Of a stretch of DNA of 64,000 bases, positions 17,115 through 24,217 are shown piece by piece. The stretch's first letter is position 1. Each line of letters begins with the position of its first letter. Source of the stretch: Hyphomonadaceae bacterium (GTDB taxonomy: Bacteria; Pseudomonadota; Alphaproteobacteria; Caulobacterales; Aquidulcibacteraceae); assembly GCA_016791445.1 (NCBI GenBank), contig JAEUMP010000006.1, positions 124,001-188,000 of the forward strand, written 5' to 3'. The notes below the pieces were generated by a model. That model was not told where the DNA came from and did not search any database. It saw only the letters and a list, made by a program, of their open reading frames with translations. The position numbers were made by a program, and so were the translations under genes.

Positions 17115-17585
17115 TCAGCGCTTCGCGAAAATACTCTCCCACCACGCGACGAGCGGATTGGGATTGGCGGGCTTCGGCGGCGTCGGCACGACGCACGCGC
17201 CAGATGGCGGCCCGCAATAAGCGACCGCGCGCACCGACGGCACGATCGATATCTGGTCCCGCGCGACGGCGAGCCTGCCGCCTTCGCGATTGAAGAAACC
17301 TTCGAGCACGCGCGCGCGCATCAGCGCGTCCATGTCCGTCCAGATCGTGCCGCCGGCCGGGATCCGGGCGTCGCGTGTGGCGCAGGACACCTCGAACACG
17401 ACCGTATCCCCCACCCGAAGCCTGCCGCGAAAAACCTGCGCCACCCGCCCGTCGACGCGGCACTGGCCGTGATCGCCGTCGGGGCTGTAGGGCGAGACGG
17501 CGGGCCGGGCCACCTGAAGCACCTCCACCTGGATGTGCTCGGTCGCGGACATGCGCGCCTCTTCATAGACGTAGGGCGGCAGCAT
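17115..17585 (-). CDS. Hypothetical protein, possibly beta-rich
   Basis: A 156-residue protein of unknown family. A beta-rich N-terminal half (IQVEVLQVARPAVSP, GRVAQVFRGRLRVGDTVVFEVSC) suggests a small barrel; a helix (DALMRARVLEGFF) and a Pro-rich tail (PTPPKPANPNPLVAWW) follow. Three cysteines are present but there is no CxxC. ATG 17585 has GGAG 8 nt upstream; an upstream GTG at 17594 is possible. It lies between the 59-residue gene and the zinc-ribbon/SHOCT gene in the same operon. Confidence 0.7.
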   Translation of the reverse strand: MLPPYVYEEARMSATEHIQVEVLQVARPAVSPYSPDGDHGQCRVDGRVAQVFRGRLRVGDTVVFEVSCATRDARIPAGGTIWTDMDALMRARVLEGFFNREGGRLAVARDQISIVPSVRAVAYCGPPSGACVVPTPPKPANPNPLVAWWESIFAKR

Positions 17586-17609
17586 GGTCCTCACTCCACT
17601 CCGGATCGA

Positions 17610-17789
17610 CTATTCGCCGTCGCCGTCACCGTCGCCGCAGTCGTCGCCCTCGTCGATATCGAACTCTTCGGCGACGTCTTCGGCGATGTCCTGGACAGCT
17701 GTGCCCTGAGGCAGTCGATCTTCGATGATGGCCGCGATCCGCGGAACGTCGGGATCGAGGCCGTCTTCATCGGGTTCCCGCGCTACCAT
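17610..17789 (-). CDS. Small acidic 59-residue protein, unknown
   Basis: A 60-codon frame whose ATG overlaps the end of the lipoprotein gene (AATGGTAG), a normal translational-coupling arrangement. The product starts MVAREPDEDGLDPDVP, has a helix-like middle (RIAAIIEDRLPQGTAVQDIA) and ends in an Asp/Gly repeat (GDDCGDGDGDGE). It contains one Cys. Without it the operon would have a 197-bp gap, far larger than most of its other spacings. The acidic tail resembles those of the two acidic proteins later in the operon. Function unknown; the Asp/Gly tail could bind a divalent cation (inference). Confidence 0.65.
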   Translation of the reverse strand: MVAREPDEDGLDPDVPRIAAIIEDRLPQGTAVQDIAEDVAEEFDIDEGDDCGDGDGDGE

Positions 17790-18511
17790 TGGCCGCCCGG
17801 TTGCGGATAACCGCCGCCGCCCATGCCGGCGTGCTGCTGCACGGTGTTCATCATGACGGGCGCCGTCTGGTTGAAGCGCTCGGCGGCGTCGAACATCAGA
17901 TAGGCGCGCCCGCCATTTTGGCCGTTGGAGATCACCGCGATCATGCCCATGATCGGACGCCCCTGCATCGTGGTCTGGAAGCCGACCTGGCCGAACATGT
18001 CGGACGGGTCGTTCATCGCGCCCATGATCTGCGGCGGGCGATCAAAGTAACCCTGCTGGAGGCTCATCACCATCGCCTGCGAGAGCTGCGAGGCGGAGCG
18101 TGACCCGTTCAGCGTGGTCTGGAAGACAGCGCCGGCGGGCGACTGCAGCGGCTGCATGCCCTGCGGCGCACGCGCCTGCATCTGCCCGCCGCCGCCGCCC
18201 GGATAGCCGGGCTGGCTCGGATAGTTGGGTTGCTGCGGGTAGCCGGGCTGGTTCGGATAGCCGGGCTGGCCCGGATTGTTGGGGGCGTTGCTGCCAGGCC
18301 AGCCGGGCTGCTGGGGCTGCCCCGGAGTCGGCTGCATGGGCGGCCAACCGTTGGCGCCGGGGTTTTGCTGACCAGGACCCTGGGCGAAGGGACCCTGCGC
18401 ATTCGGATTGTTCGGATCGTTCGGATTCTGGCCGGCGGGGTTGCAGGCGGCGAGAACGCCGAGCATCGCCAGAACCACTACGCCGCGCTTCAGGTTCGAA
18501 GCTGTCCGCAT
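17783..18511 (-). CDS. Pro/Gly/Asn-rich lipoprotein
   Basis: A 242-residue predicted lipoprotein: MRTASNLKRGVVVLAMLGVLAAC, with lipobox LAAC. It is followed by a low-complexity region of about 85 residues rich in Pro, Gly, Asn and Gln, including repeated QPGYP units, then a globular domain (SPAGAVFQTTLNGSRSASQLSQ, MIAVISNGQNGGRAYLMFDAA). The ATG at 18511 has AGGAGG 7 nt upstream; the ATG at 18517 would sit on that site, so 18511 is chosen. Probably membrane-anchored on the periplasmic side. Family unknown. Second gene of the operon. Confidence 0.82.
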   Translation of the reverse strand: MRTASNLKRGVVVLAMLGVLAACNPAGQNPNDPNNPNAQGPFAQGPGQQNPGANGWPPMQPTPGQPQQPGWPGSNAPNNPGQPGYPNQPGYPQQPNYPSQPGYPGGGGGQMQARAPQGMQPLQSPAGAVFQTTLNGSRSASQLSQAMVMSLQQGYFDRPPQIMGAMNDPSDMFGQVGFQTTMQGRPIMGMIAVISNGQNGGRAYLMFDAAERFNQTAPVMMNTVQQHAGMGGGGYPQPGGQW

Positions 18512-18600
18512 GACCATCCCTCCTTGGCGACCGGGCCGGCCCGTTCCGGGCGAACTCTCGGTCTCATGTCAGGAGAGGCGCAGGGGCCCGGAAAACCGGG

Positions 18601-19077
18601 TCAGAAGCGGCGGCGGCACGCCTCGAGCAGTCGCTGGACGAGGCCCTGGGCGGGCCGCGCAAGCGTGCTTTCATAGTGCGCGCGGTTGGCCGCCAGCACC
18701 GCATCGTTGAGCAGCGGTTCGTCGATCGGGCCTTCGGCGCCGGCGGAGCGCACATAGCGCGCCGAGGCGTCGATGATGTCGGGCCAGTGGCGGTGCCCTT
18801 CGCGGCGGCCCTTCGCAGCCAGCGCTTCGAGTGTCGCCACATACTGGGCGCGACCGTCGCGGTCGGCGTTGGCGACCCCGGTCCACAGGCTCACGCGGCG
18901 CAGGAGCGTCTCGGTGGGCTGGGCGTCGGGATCGACCTTCGCGCCGGCGTCGTCGAGGCGCGCGTTCTGGAACGAGAACCAGCGGCCTCGGCGGCGACGG
19001 TTCTCGCCCTCATAGCCGGGGCTCACGACCCAGCTTTCGGGGGCGATGTCGGCGGGCTTCGGGTTGGCGTTGGCCAT
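18601..19077 (-). CDS. Hypothetical protein, first gene of the operon
   Basis: A 158-residue, soluble, basic-patch protein of unknown family. It starts MANANPKPADIAPESWVVSP after AAGGTG, has an arginine cluster (ENRRRRGRWFSF), and a helical C-terminal half (TLEALAAKGRREGHRHWPDI, RPAQGLVQRLLEACRRR). The frame remains open far upstream but that part only shadows the TetR gene and is rejected. It leads the minus-strand operon and has two palindromes just upstream. Confidence 0.72.
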   Translation of the reverse strand: MANANPKPADIAPESWVVSPGYEGENRRRRGRWFSFQNARLDDAGAKVDPDAQPTETLLRRVSLWTGVANADRDGRAQYVATLEALAAKGRREGHRHWPDIIDASARYVRSAGAEGPIDEPLLNDAVLAANRAHYESTLARPAQGLVQRLLEACRRRF

Positions 19078-19094
19078 CGTATTCACCTTGGGCG

Positions 19095-19122
19095 CGGGAC
19101 GCGCGTCCCGACCTTGTAGGTC
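19095..19122. promoter_or_regulatory. Two abutting palindromes upstream of the operon
   Basis: A perfect 16-bp palindrome CGGGACGCGCGTCCCG (19095-19110) abuts GACCTTGTAGGTC (19110-19122, 5-bp arms). They lie 18-45 bp upstream of the first operon gene (start 19077) and about 100 bp before the divergent TetR start (19219). They could be operators, or a leader hairpin. Confidence 0.45.
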
Positions 19123-19218
19123 AAGCGCCGTTAAGGCTGGGTGTGGGGGCAGCGTGAACGAAGTGTTGCCGCCCGCCGCCCTTGCGCGCGCGGTCGGACG
19201 GGGTTTGATGCGCCCATC

Positions 19219-19788
19219 ATGGCCGGCGCCGACACCCGCACCCAGATCGAACGCGCCGCGCTCGCCCTCTTCGTGCGCGACGGCTTCGACGCCGCCACCA
19301 CGCGGCTCATCGCGGCGGAAGCCGGCATTTCCGAGGGCGCGATCTACCGGCACTTCAAGTCGAAGGACGAACTCGCCGGCGCGCTCTTCCTCGACATCCA
19401 TCGCCGTCTGACGGACGTGATCGAAACCGCCGCCGCTTCGGCCAAAGGCATCGATGCGCAGGTCGATGCGGCGGTCTCCGCCTATTGCGCCGTCGCCGAC
19501 GAGGACTGGCTGCTTTATGCCTTCCATCTCCTTTGCCTGCACCGCTTCCTGCCGCTCTGGGAGGAAACCGGCCGCGACCCCGTAACGGCCGTCGAGAAGA
19601 TCATCAGTCGCGCCATCCGCGCGAAGGAGATTCCGAAGGGCGATCCCGCCGTGCTCGCGGCGATGGCGCTCGGCATCGTCAGCCAGACGGCGCAGAACAT
19701 CGCCTATGGCCGCATCAAGCCGCCGCTCGGCGCGCATGCAGGGACATTCTCGAAGGCGATCAAGGCCGTGCTGCACGCGGGGAAATAA
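19219..19788 (+). CDS. TetR/AcrR-family regulator
   Basis: A 189-residue regulator with a clear N-terminal helix-turn-helix (TRTQIERAALALFVRDGFDA, then LIAAEAGISEGAIYRHFKSK) and a C-terminal ligand domain of the kind seen in lipid- or drug-responsive TetRs (FHLLCLHRFLPLWEETG). ATG 19219 is chosen as it begins directly before the domain; no strong ribosome-binding site is visible, and the frame continues upstream to 19141. It is divergent from the eight-gene operon, so it may control it through the palindromes at 19095-19122. Confidence 0.88.
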   Translation: MAGADTRTQIERAALALFVRDGFDAATTRLIAAEAGISEGAIYRHFKSKDELAGALFLDIHRRLTDVIETAAASAKGIDAQVDAAVSAYCAVADEDWLLYAFHLLCLHRFLPLWEETGRDPVTAVEKIISRAIRAKEIPKGDPAVLAAMALGIVSQTAQNIAYGRIKPPLGAHAGTFSKAIKAVLHAGK

Positions 19789-19799
19789 GCGCCGGTATC

Positions 19800-19911
19800 C
19801 ATGCCGGACCGCGCGCTTCCCGCTGCGCATGCGCCGGCGCCGCCAGACTCCGAAGAATCTCGCGTGACGCAGACATGGTTGTGCGCAGCAGGAGCTGCGC
19901 GGTCCGGCATG
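19800..19911. repeat. Long intergenic inverted repeat
   Basis: CATGCCGGACCGCGC at 19800-19814 is the exact reverse complement of 19897-19911. Inside the arms, TGCGCA-containing sequences also pair imperfectly. This fits a dispersed palindromic element between the convergent TetR and hypothetical genes; it may also serve as their terminator. Confidence 0.7.
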
Positions 19912-19916
19912 ACTGG

Positions 19917-20411
19917 TCATGACGTGTCTGCGGCGTCGGTGGCGGGTGCGATGATCTGCACGCCGAGAGCGATCGTCACGGCGAGGACCGTGACGATGGC
20001 GCCGGGCGTTGCGCCAGTCCTTGGCAGGCGCGCGAGGGCGCGCTTCACCACTTTGTCCAGATCCGCGAGCGCATCGCGCATGTCCGCGAGCGTGCGCAAC
20101 GGGATCCCGCGCGTGAAAGCGTGAATGATGCGGATCTTGCGGCGTTGGTAGCCGAGGATTCCGTGCGGATGATGCGTGAAAGTCGGGTGATCGCTCCGGA
20201 AGGTCAGGCGCGAACACATCGATAGAAAGATCAGCTTGCGAATGTCGCGCCGCGCTTTGCGCACTTCCTGCTGGAAATCGATACGCAACACGCGCGGCAG
20301 GCGCACGCGCGCCGCGACCCAGGCGAGCACCTGCAAGAGCCACAGATGGATCTCGCGCGCGGCGGCGGCGTAGGCTTCGCGGCGGTGACGTAGCGGTTTT
20401 GCGATCTGCAT
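19917..20411 (-). CDS. Hypothetical protein with C-terminal membrane segment
   Basis: A 164-residue basic protein: MQIAKPLRHRREAYAAAARE, a hydrophobic helix (LWLLQVLAWVAARV), an Arg/Lys-rich middle with HPTFTHHPHGILGYQRRK, and a C-terminal membrane segment (GAIVTVLAVTIALGVQIIA). ATG 20411 has AGGAG at 9 nt spacing; an upstream start at 20444 is not needed. No family recognised. It stands alone between inverted repeats on both sides. Confidence 0.65.
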   Translation of the reverse strand: MQIAKPLRHRREAYAAAAREIHLWLLQVLAWVAARVRLPRVLRIDFQQEVRKARRDIRKLIFLSMCSRLTFRSDHPTFTHHPHGILGYQRRKIRIIHAFTRGIPLRTLADMRDALADLDKVVKRALARLPRTGATPGAIVTVLAVTIALGVQIIAPATDAADTS

Positions 20412-20472
20412 CTCTGGCTCTCCTCTCCGTGGCCCCGGAACCATTCCGGCGCGACGTGGGAGGAGTGTGACC

Positions 20473-20589
20473 CGGGTCCGGACCCGGTCGGATTGCGGAG
20501 GCGATTTTTCTGCAGCGGACCGCCGGCGCCTTCGCCGGCCTCCTTGTGCGCCAAGGGGATGCGGTTTGCCGGCGAGGCGCCGGCGGTCC
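20473..20589. repeat. Hairpin-rich gap: palindrome plus long inverted repeat
   Basis: CGGGTCCGGACCCG (20473-20486) is a perfect 14-bp palindrome. It is followed by a 22-23-bp inverted repeat (20517-20539 with 20568-20589, one base missing in one arm; arm core GGACCGCCGGCGCC). No coding frame is supported in the 251-bp gap between the hypothetical gene and the hydrolase gene. Both elements are probably dispersed palindromes. Confidence 0.7.
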
Positions 20590-20662
20590 TCATCGCGAGG
20601 GGAATGGCTGTCGCGTTTCCCCCTAATGGACGTTCATGTTCGCGCAGCGCGCGAACGGCGCT

Positions 20663-21736
20663 TCACAGCGGCGTCCATTCCTCGCCCGCGGGAAGCGGGG
20701 CGAAAATTTCGTCGAGCATGGCTTCCGTCACGCCGTCGAGCGTCGCGGGGGACCATTTCGGCGCGTTGTCCTTGTCGACGATCACCGCGCGCACGCCTTC
20801 GATGAAATCGTGGCGGCCGACGACGCGCGCGCCGATGCGGTATTCCATGCGCATGTTGTCCGCGAAGGTCTGCGCCTTCGCCCCTTCGCGCAGCTGGCGC
20901 AGCGCGACCTTCAGCGTCTGCGGCGACTTCGTTTTCAGCGTCGCCAGCTGGCTCGCACACCACGGGTTTCCGCTGTCTTTCTCGAGCGCCGCAAAGATCT
21001 CTTCCACCGTGTCGAAGCCGAACAGCGGCTTCAGCGCACCCGGCGCCGGCACGATTGGCTTGCGCATCGCCTCGCAGAGCGCATCGAGACCCGAGCGGAT
21101 GGCGTTCATCGGATCATGCGTGTCCGCGGCCCCCGCGATCTGCGCGCGCGCGGCGCCGAGAAGCTCCGACGGAACGAGATGCGTCGCGATGCCGGCGGTG
21201 ACGCATTCTTCGCCCTTCAGCCGCGCGCCCGTCAGCGCGAGCCAGGTCCCGAACTCCGGCTCCGGCAGGCGCGGCAGGAACCAGCCGCCGCCCACGTCGG
21301 GAAAAAGACCGATGCCCGTTTCAGGCATGGCGAATGTGGTGCGGTCGGTGGCGACGCGGAAATGCCCGTGAACGGAAATGCCGACGCCGCCGCCCATTGT
21401 GACGCCGTCGATCAGCGCGACATAAGGCTTCGGATAGGCATGAATGAGATGGTTGAGCCGGTACTCGGTGAAGAAGAAGTCGCGCGCTTCGACGCCGTCC
21501 TTCGCGCCGCTTTCCGCGAGCATGCGGATGTCGCCGCCCGCGCAGAAACCGCGCGTGCCCTCCGCGTGATCCACGAGGATCGCCGTGACATCCGCATCGT
21601 CCCGCCACGCGACGAGCGCTTCGATCATCAACCGGCACATGTTCGTGTTCAGCGCGTGCAAAGCGCCGGCGCGGTTGAGCGTGAGGCGGCCGAGGCGGCC
21701 TTCCTTGCGGACGAGGACTTCGGGGGCGTCTGTCAT
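20663..21736 (-). CDS. 3-hydroxyisobutyryl-CoA hydrolase (enoyl-CoA hydratase family)
   Basis: A 357-residue crotonase-fold enzyme. Length and motifs fit the HIBYL-CoA hydrolase branch: RGFCAGGDIRML (oxyanion hole), YPKPYVALIDGVTMGGGVG, and the catalytic-Glu region FAMPETGIGLFPDVGGGWFL. It would release 3-hydroxyisobutyrate from its CoA ester in valine breakdown, in the cytoplasm. The start ATG overlaps the stop of the upstream GDPD gene. The acyl-CoA dehydrogenase and mmsA genes a few kb away support the pathway. Confidence 0.9.
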   Translation of the reverse strand: MTDAPEVLVRKEGRLGRLTLNRAGALHALNTNMCRLMIEALVAWRDDADVTAILVDHAEGTRGFCAGGDIRMLAESGAKDGVEARDFFFTEYRLNHLIHAYPKPYVALIDGVTMGGGVGISVHGHFRVATDRTTFAMPETGIGLFPDVGGGWFLPRLPEPEFGTWLALTGARLKGEECVTAGIATHLVPSELLGAARAQIAGAADTHDPMNAIRSGLDALCEAMRKPIVPAPGALKPLFGFDTVEEIFAALEKDSGNPWCASQLATLKTKSPQTLKVALRQLREGAKAQTFADNMRMEYRIGARVVGRHDFIEGVRAVIVDKDNAPKWSPATLDGVTEAMLDEIFAPLPAGEEWTPL

Positions 21737-22788
21737 CCCGGCTGTCTAGCGGCGACGGCGACGGCGGGAAAGTCCACGAACACGCCGTCGACGCCGAGCG
21801 CGTAGAACTGCCGCAGCTCTCCGAGGAGATCGCCGCGCACGGCGGGCGTTCCCGCGCTGCGACGCTCGAGCGGGAGAAAATGGTTCTCCGCGCGGAACGT
21901 CCACGGATGCACCTTGAGGCCCGCCGCGTGCGCGCGATCGACGAGATCGGTCGGCGTGATCGATCGGCCCTCGGCGTCCCGCGGAACGATCAGCGATTTT
22001 TCAGGTCCGACGCCGTCGGCGTAGGCCGCGATGCGCTTCATGCCATCGCCACGCAGCATGTCGGCATAGGTCAAACCCATGCCGGTCGGCAGATGATCGA
22101 AGGGCATGCCCTGTGCGGCGCAGAGCTGAATGAGGCGAAGCGACGTGCGTGCGCGCAGGCGCTTCAGATTGCCGGTCTCGAAGCTCTGGATGAAGACGGG
22201 CGCCGAAGCGTCGCGCCAGCCGTGCCTTGCGAGCGTGTCGAGCAACACGTCGTCGAAGGACTGGCCGCGCTTCTCGAAATGGGTTGGGTGCTTGGTTTCA
22301 GGATAGACGCCGACGCATTCGGCCTTCGCGAGCGCGCAGACTTCGTCGAAGGTCGGGATCGCTTCCTGCCCGTCGAACGCGGTGTTTGCGGGGCGCAGCT
22401 GCGGCAGGCGCTCGCGGCAGCGCAGCGTCTTCAACTCGGCAAGTGTGAAGTCCTCCGTGAACCAGCCTTCCACTTCGTCCCAGTCCACCGTCTTCTTCGT
22501 GCGACGCGACGCGAATTCCCGACGGTGCGCCACGTCGGTCGTGCCGGAGATCTCGTTTTCGTGGCGGCAGACGAGATGACCGTCTTTGGTCAGCACGAGA
22601 TCAGGTTCGATGAAGTCCGCGCCCTGTGCGATGGCGAGGCGATAGGCGGCGAGCGTGTGCTCGGGCCGCTCCCCGCTCGCGCCGCGATGGGCGATGACGA
22701 GGGGCTTCGTCTCAGCGCTCATCCGCGCACCTGTCGCACACGCACCGAGCAGCGCACCCGTTCCGATCAGCATGTCGCGACGATGCAT
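21733..22788 (-). CDS. Exported glycerophosphodiester phosphodiesterase
   Basis: A 351-residue GlpQ-type GDPD. It shows IAHRGASGERPEHTLAAY with the catalytic HRG, then GADFIEPDLVLTKDGHLVCRHE (metal-binding ExD and second His) and the conserved VYPETKHP. The N-terminus, MHRRDMLIGTGALLGAC, combines an RR pair and a lipobox-like LLGAC, so it is exported and perhaps lipid-anchored. It should cleave glycerophosphodiesters to glycerol-3-phosphate. ATG 22788 has GGAG at 9 nt. It is coupled (ATGA) to the HIBYL-CoA hydrolase gene, though the functions are unrelated. Confidence 0.9.
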   Translation of the reverse strand: MHRRDMLIGTGALLGACATGARMSAETKPLVIAHRGASGERPEHTLAAYRLAIAQGADFIEPDLVLTKDGHLVCRHENEISGTTDVAHRREFASRRTKKTVDWDEVEGWFTEDFTLAELKTLRCRERLPQLRPANTAFDGQEAIPTFDEVCALAKAECVGVYPETKHPTHFEKRGQSFDDVLLDTLARHGWRDASAPVFIQSFETGNLKRLRARTSLRLIQLCAAQGMPFDHLPTGMGLTYADMLRGDGMKRIAAYADGVGPEKSLIVPRDAEGRSITPTDLVDRAHAAGLKVHPWTFRAENHFLPLERRSAGTPAVRGDLLGELRQFYALGVDGVFVDFPAVAVAARQPG

Positions 22789-22851
22789 GGGCGCGATCTC
22801 CGTGCTTGCAAGTCGCGCACCATGCGCCCGAAGCGTGACACGCGCACGACA

Positions 22852-23250
22852 TCACGCACGCGCCTGCGGGTCATACGGCCCGAATCCGCGCATCGCGGGC
22901 ACAAGATCGCCGACAACGCCCGCCAGCACCGACAGGCACAGCGGAAACAGGAGGAGACGCTGCGCGCCGCACGCGTGCGCTTTTGCGGCAATGTCGGGAT
23001 CCATGACCGCACACGAGCAGAAAACGGCGGGCGTCTTCGCATCGAAACGGCGCAGCCGCCTCAGGAATTCGAAACCCGACATGTCCGGCAGATTGTCGTC
23101 GACCAGGATGATGTCGAGAATGTAGGTGTGAGCAAACTGAATCCCCTCGTCGCCGATGTCGGATTCGATCACCTCGAACCCCTCCGCCGACAGGTGACGC
23201 GCAATCATCCGCGACAGCACGGCGTCGTCCTGGATCACCAGCGCCCTCAC
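22852..23250 (-). CDS. Atypical single-domain response regulator
   Basis: A 132-residue receiver domain. D8/D9, phosphoacceptor D51 (LVDDNLP) and S79 are in place, but the invariant switch lysine is missing: the usual KP is FP (LLLFPL, F102). There is no output domain. The start is a GTG at 23250 overlapping the stop of the channel gene (GTGA). Phosphorylation may still occur but signalling through the Lys would not, so the protein may be constitutive or a pseudo-receiver. No kinase is adjacent; the nearest is at 33395. Confidence 0.82.
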   Translation of the reverse strand: MRALVIQDDAVLSRMIARHLSAEGFEVIESDIGDEGIQFAHTYILDIILVDDNLPDMSGFEFLRRLRRFDAKTPAVFCSCAVMDPDIAAKAHACGAQRLLLFPLCLSVLAGVVGDLVPAMRGFGPYDPQARA

Positions 23251-23867
23251 GCGCCGCGCTCCCTGAATCCCGGCAGCGTCCAGCCCCACACGATCGCGCC
23301 CGCGCGCACGGCGAGCGCGCTTGCGACGCCGATGCCGATCGCGACCAGTTCGATCGCGCCCGCCGCATCCGCAACGACGAACGCCGACGCGCCCGCGAGC
23401 GCCGCCGTCGCATAAATCTCACGGCGCAACAGGATGGACGGTTCCCCCGCGAGCACATCGCGGATCACGCCGCCGAAGCAGGCCGTCAGCACGCCCATCA
23501 CCACCGCCACAGGCGCCGCGACGCCGAACGCCAGCGCCTTCGCCGCACCGATGACGCAATAGGCCGAAAGCCCCGCCGCATCGAGCCAGAGCAGCGCGCG
23601 CATCCGCGCCAGGCGCTCGCCGATCAGCCATACCGTCACCGTCGCCGCCGCGCAGGCGATGAGATAGCCCGCGTCCTTCACCCAGAACACCGGCGCCTCG
23701 ATCAGGAGATCGCGCAACGTCCCGCCGCCTATGCCGGTCACTGCCGCGAAGAAGGCGAAGGTGATGATGTCGTGCTTCTTCTGCGCCGCCGCGAGCGCGC
23801 CTGTGGCCGCGAACACGAACACGCCGAGATAATCGAGCGCGCCGAGCAGCAGCGAGACGGGAGGCAT
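23247..23867 (-). CDS. TRIC/UPF0126 (YicG-like) channel or transporter
   Basis: A 206-residue inner-membrane protein with about seven segments. It has an internal duplication typical of UPF0126/YadS (PF03458, also linked to TRIC cation channels): GVFVFAATGALAA with TGIGGGTLRDLL, and GLSAYCVIGAAKALA with ACFGGVIRDVLAG. ATG 23867 is preferred to a GTG at 23879. It carries small solutes or cations; glycine and K+ have both been proposed for relatives. Coupled by GTGA to the atypical receiver gene. Confidence 0.88.
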   Translation of the reverse strand: MPPVSLLLGALDYLGVFVFAATGALAAAQKKHDIITFAFFAAVTGIGGGTLRDLLIEAPVFWVKDAGYLIACAAATVTVWLIGERLARMRALLWLDAAGLSAYCVIGAAKALAFGVAAPVAVVMGVLTACFGGVIRDVLAGEPSILLRREIYATAALAGASAFVVADAAGAIELVAIGIGVASALAVRAGAIVWGWTLPGFRERGA

Positions 23868-23926
23868 GGTTTCCAGCACGATGACCGCTTATGCTGGCGC
23901 CCTCGCCCGCGTTCAAGGTCTCGTGC

Positions 23927-24217
23927 ATGCTGATTGTCACCGGCGCCCTCACGGCCCGCCCTGAAACACTCGCGCGGCTGACGGCGATCTGCATCGAACA
24001 TTCGCAGCGCTCGCGTGCGGAGCCGGGCTGTCTTGCACACAATGTCCATGCGGACTGCGAAATTCCGCTGCGCCTGTTCTTCTATGAGGAATGGACGGAC
24101 GATGCGGCGCTGAAAGCGCATTTCCGCGTCCCTGAGTCGAATGCCTTCATGGTCGAGGCGCGTGCGCTGGCCGCGTCGGCGGAGGGTCCGACCATCATTT
24201 CGGGAGAAAGGCGATGA
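23927..24217 (+). CDS. Antibiotic biosynthesis monooxygenase-fold protein
   Basis: A 96-residue ABM-domain protein (dimeric alpha-beta barrel): MLIVTGALTARPETLARL, a central SRAEPGCLAHNVHAD and FFYEEWTDDAALKAHF, matching the family layout with the conserved EPGC and EEW. ATG 23927 has AAGG at 8 nt spacing; the frame is also open from 23891. Relatives act as quinol or haem monooxygenases, or have no known substrate. The stop overlaps the DUF72 gene start. Confidence 0.87.
   Translation: MLIVTGALTARPETLARLTAICIEHSQRSRAEPGCLAHNVHADCEIPLRLFFYEEWTDDAALKAHFRVPESNAFMVEARALAASAEGPTIISGERR

Noticed and set aside
18601-20343. A 580-residue minus-strand protein
   Set aside because: Only the part from 19077 has normal composition and a start with AAGGTG; upstream it runs antisense over the TetR gene.
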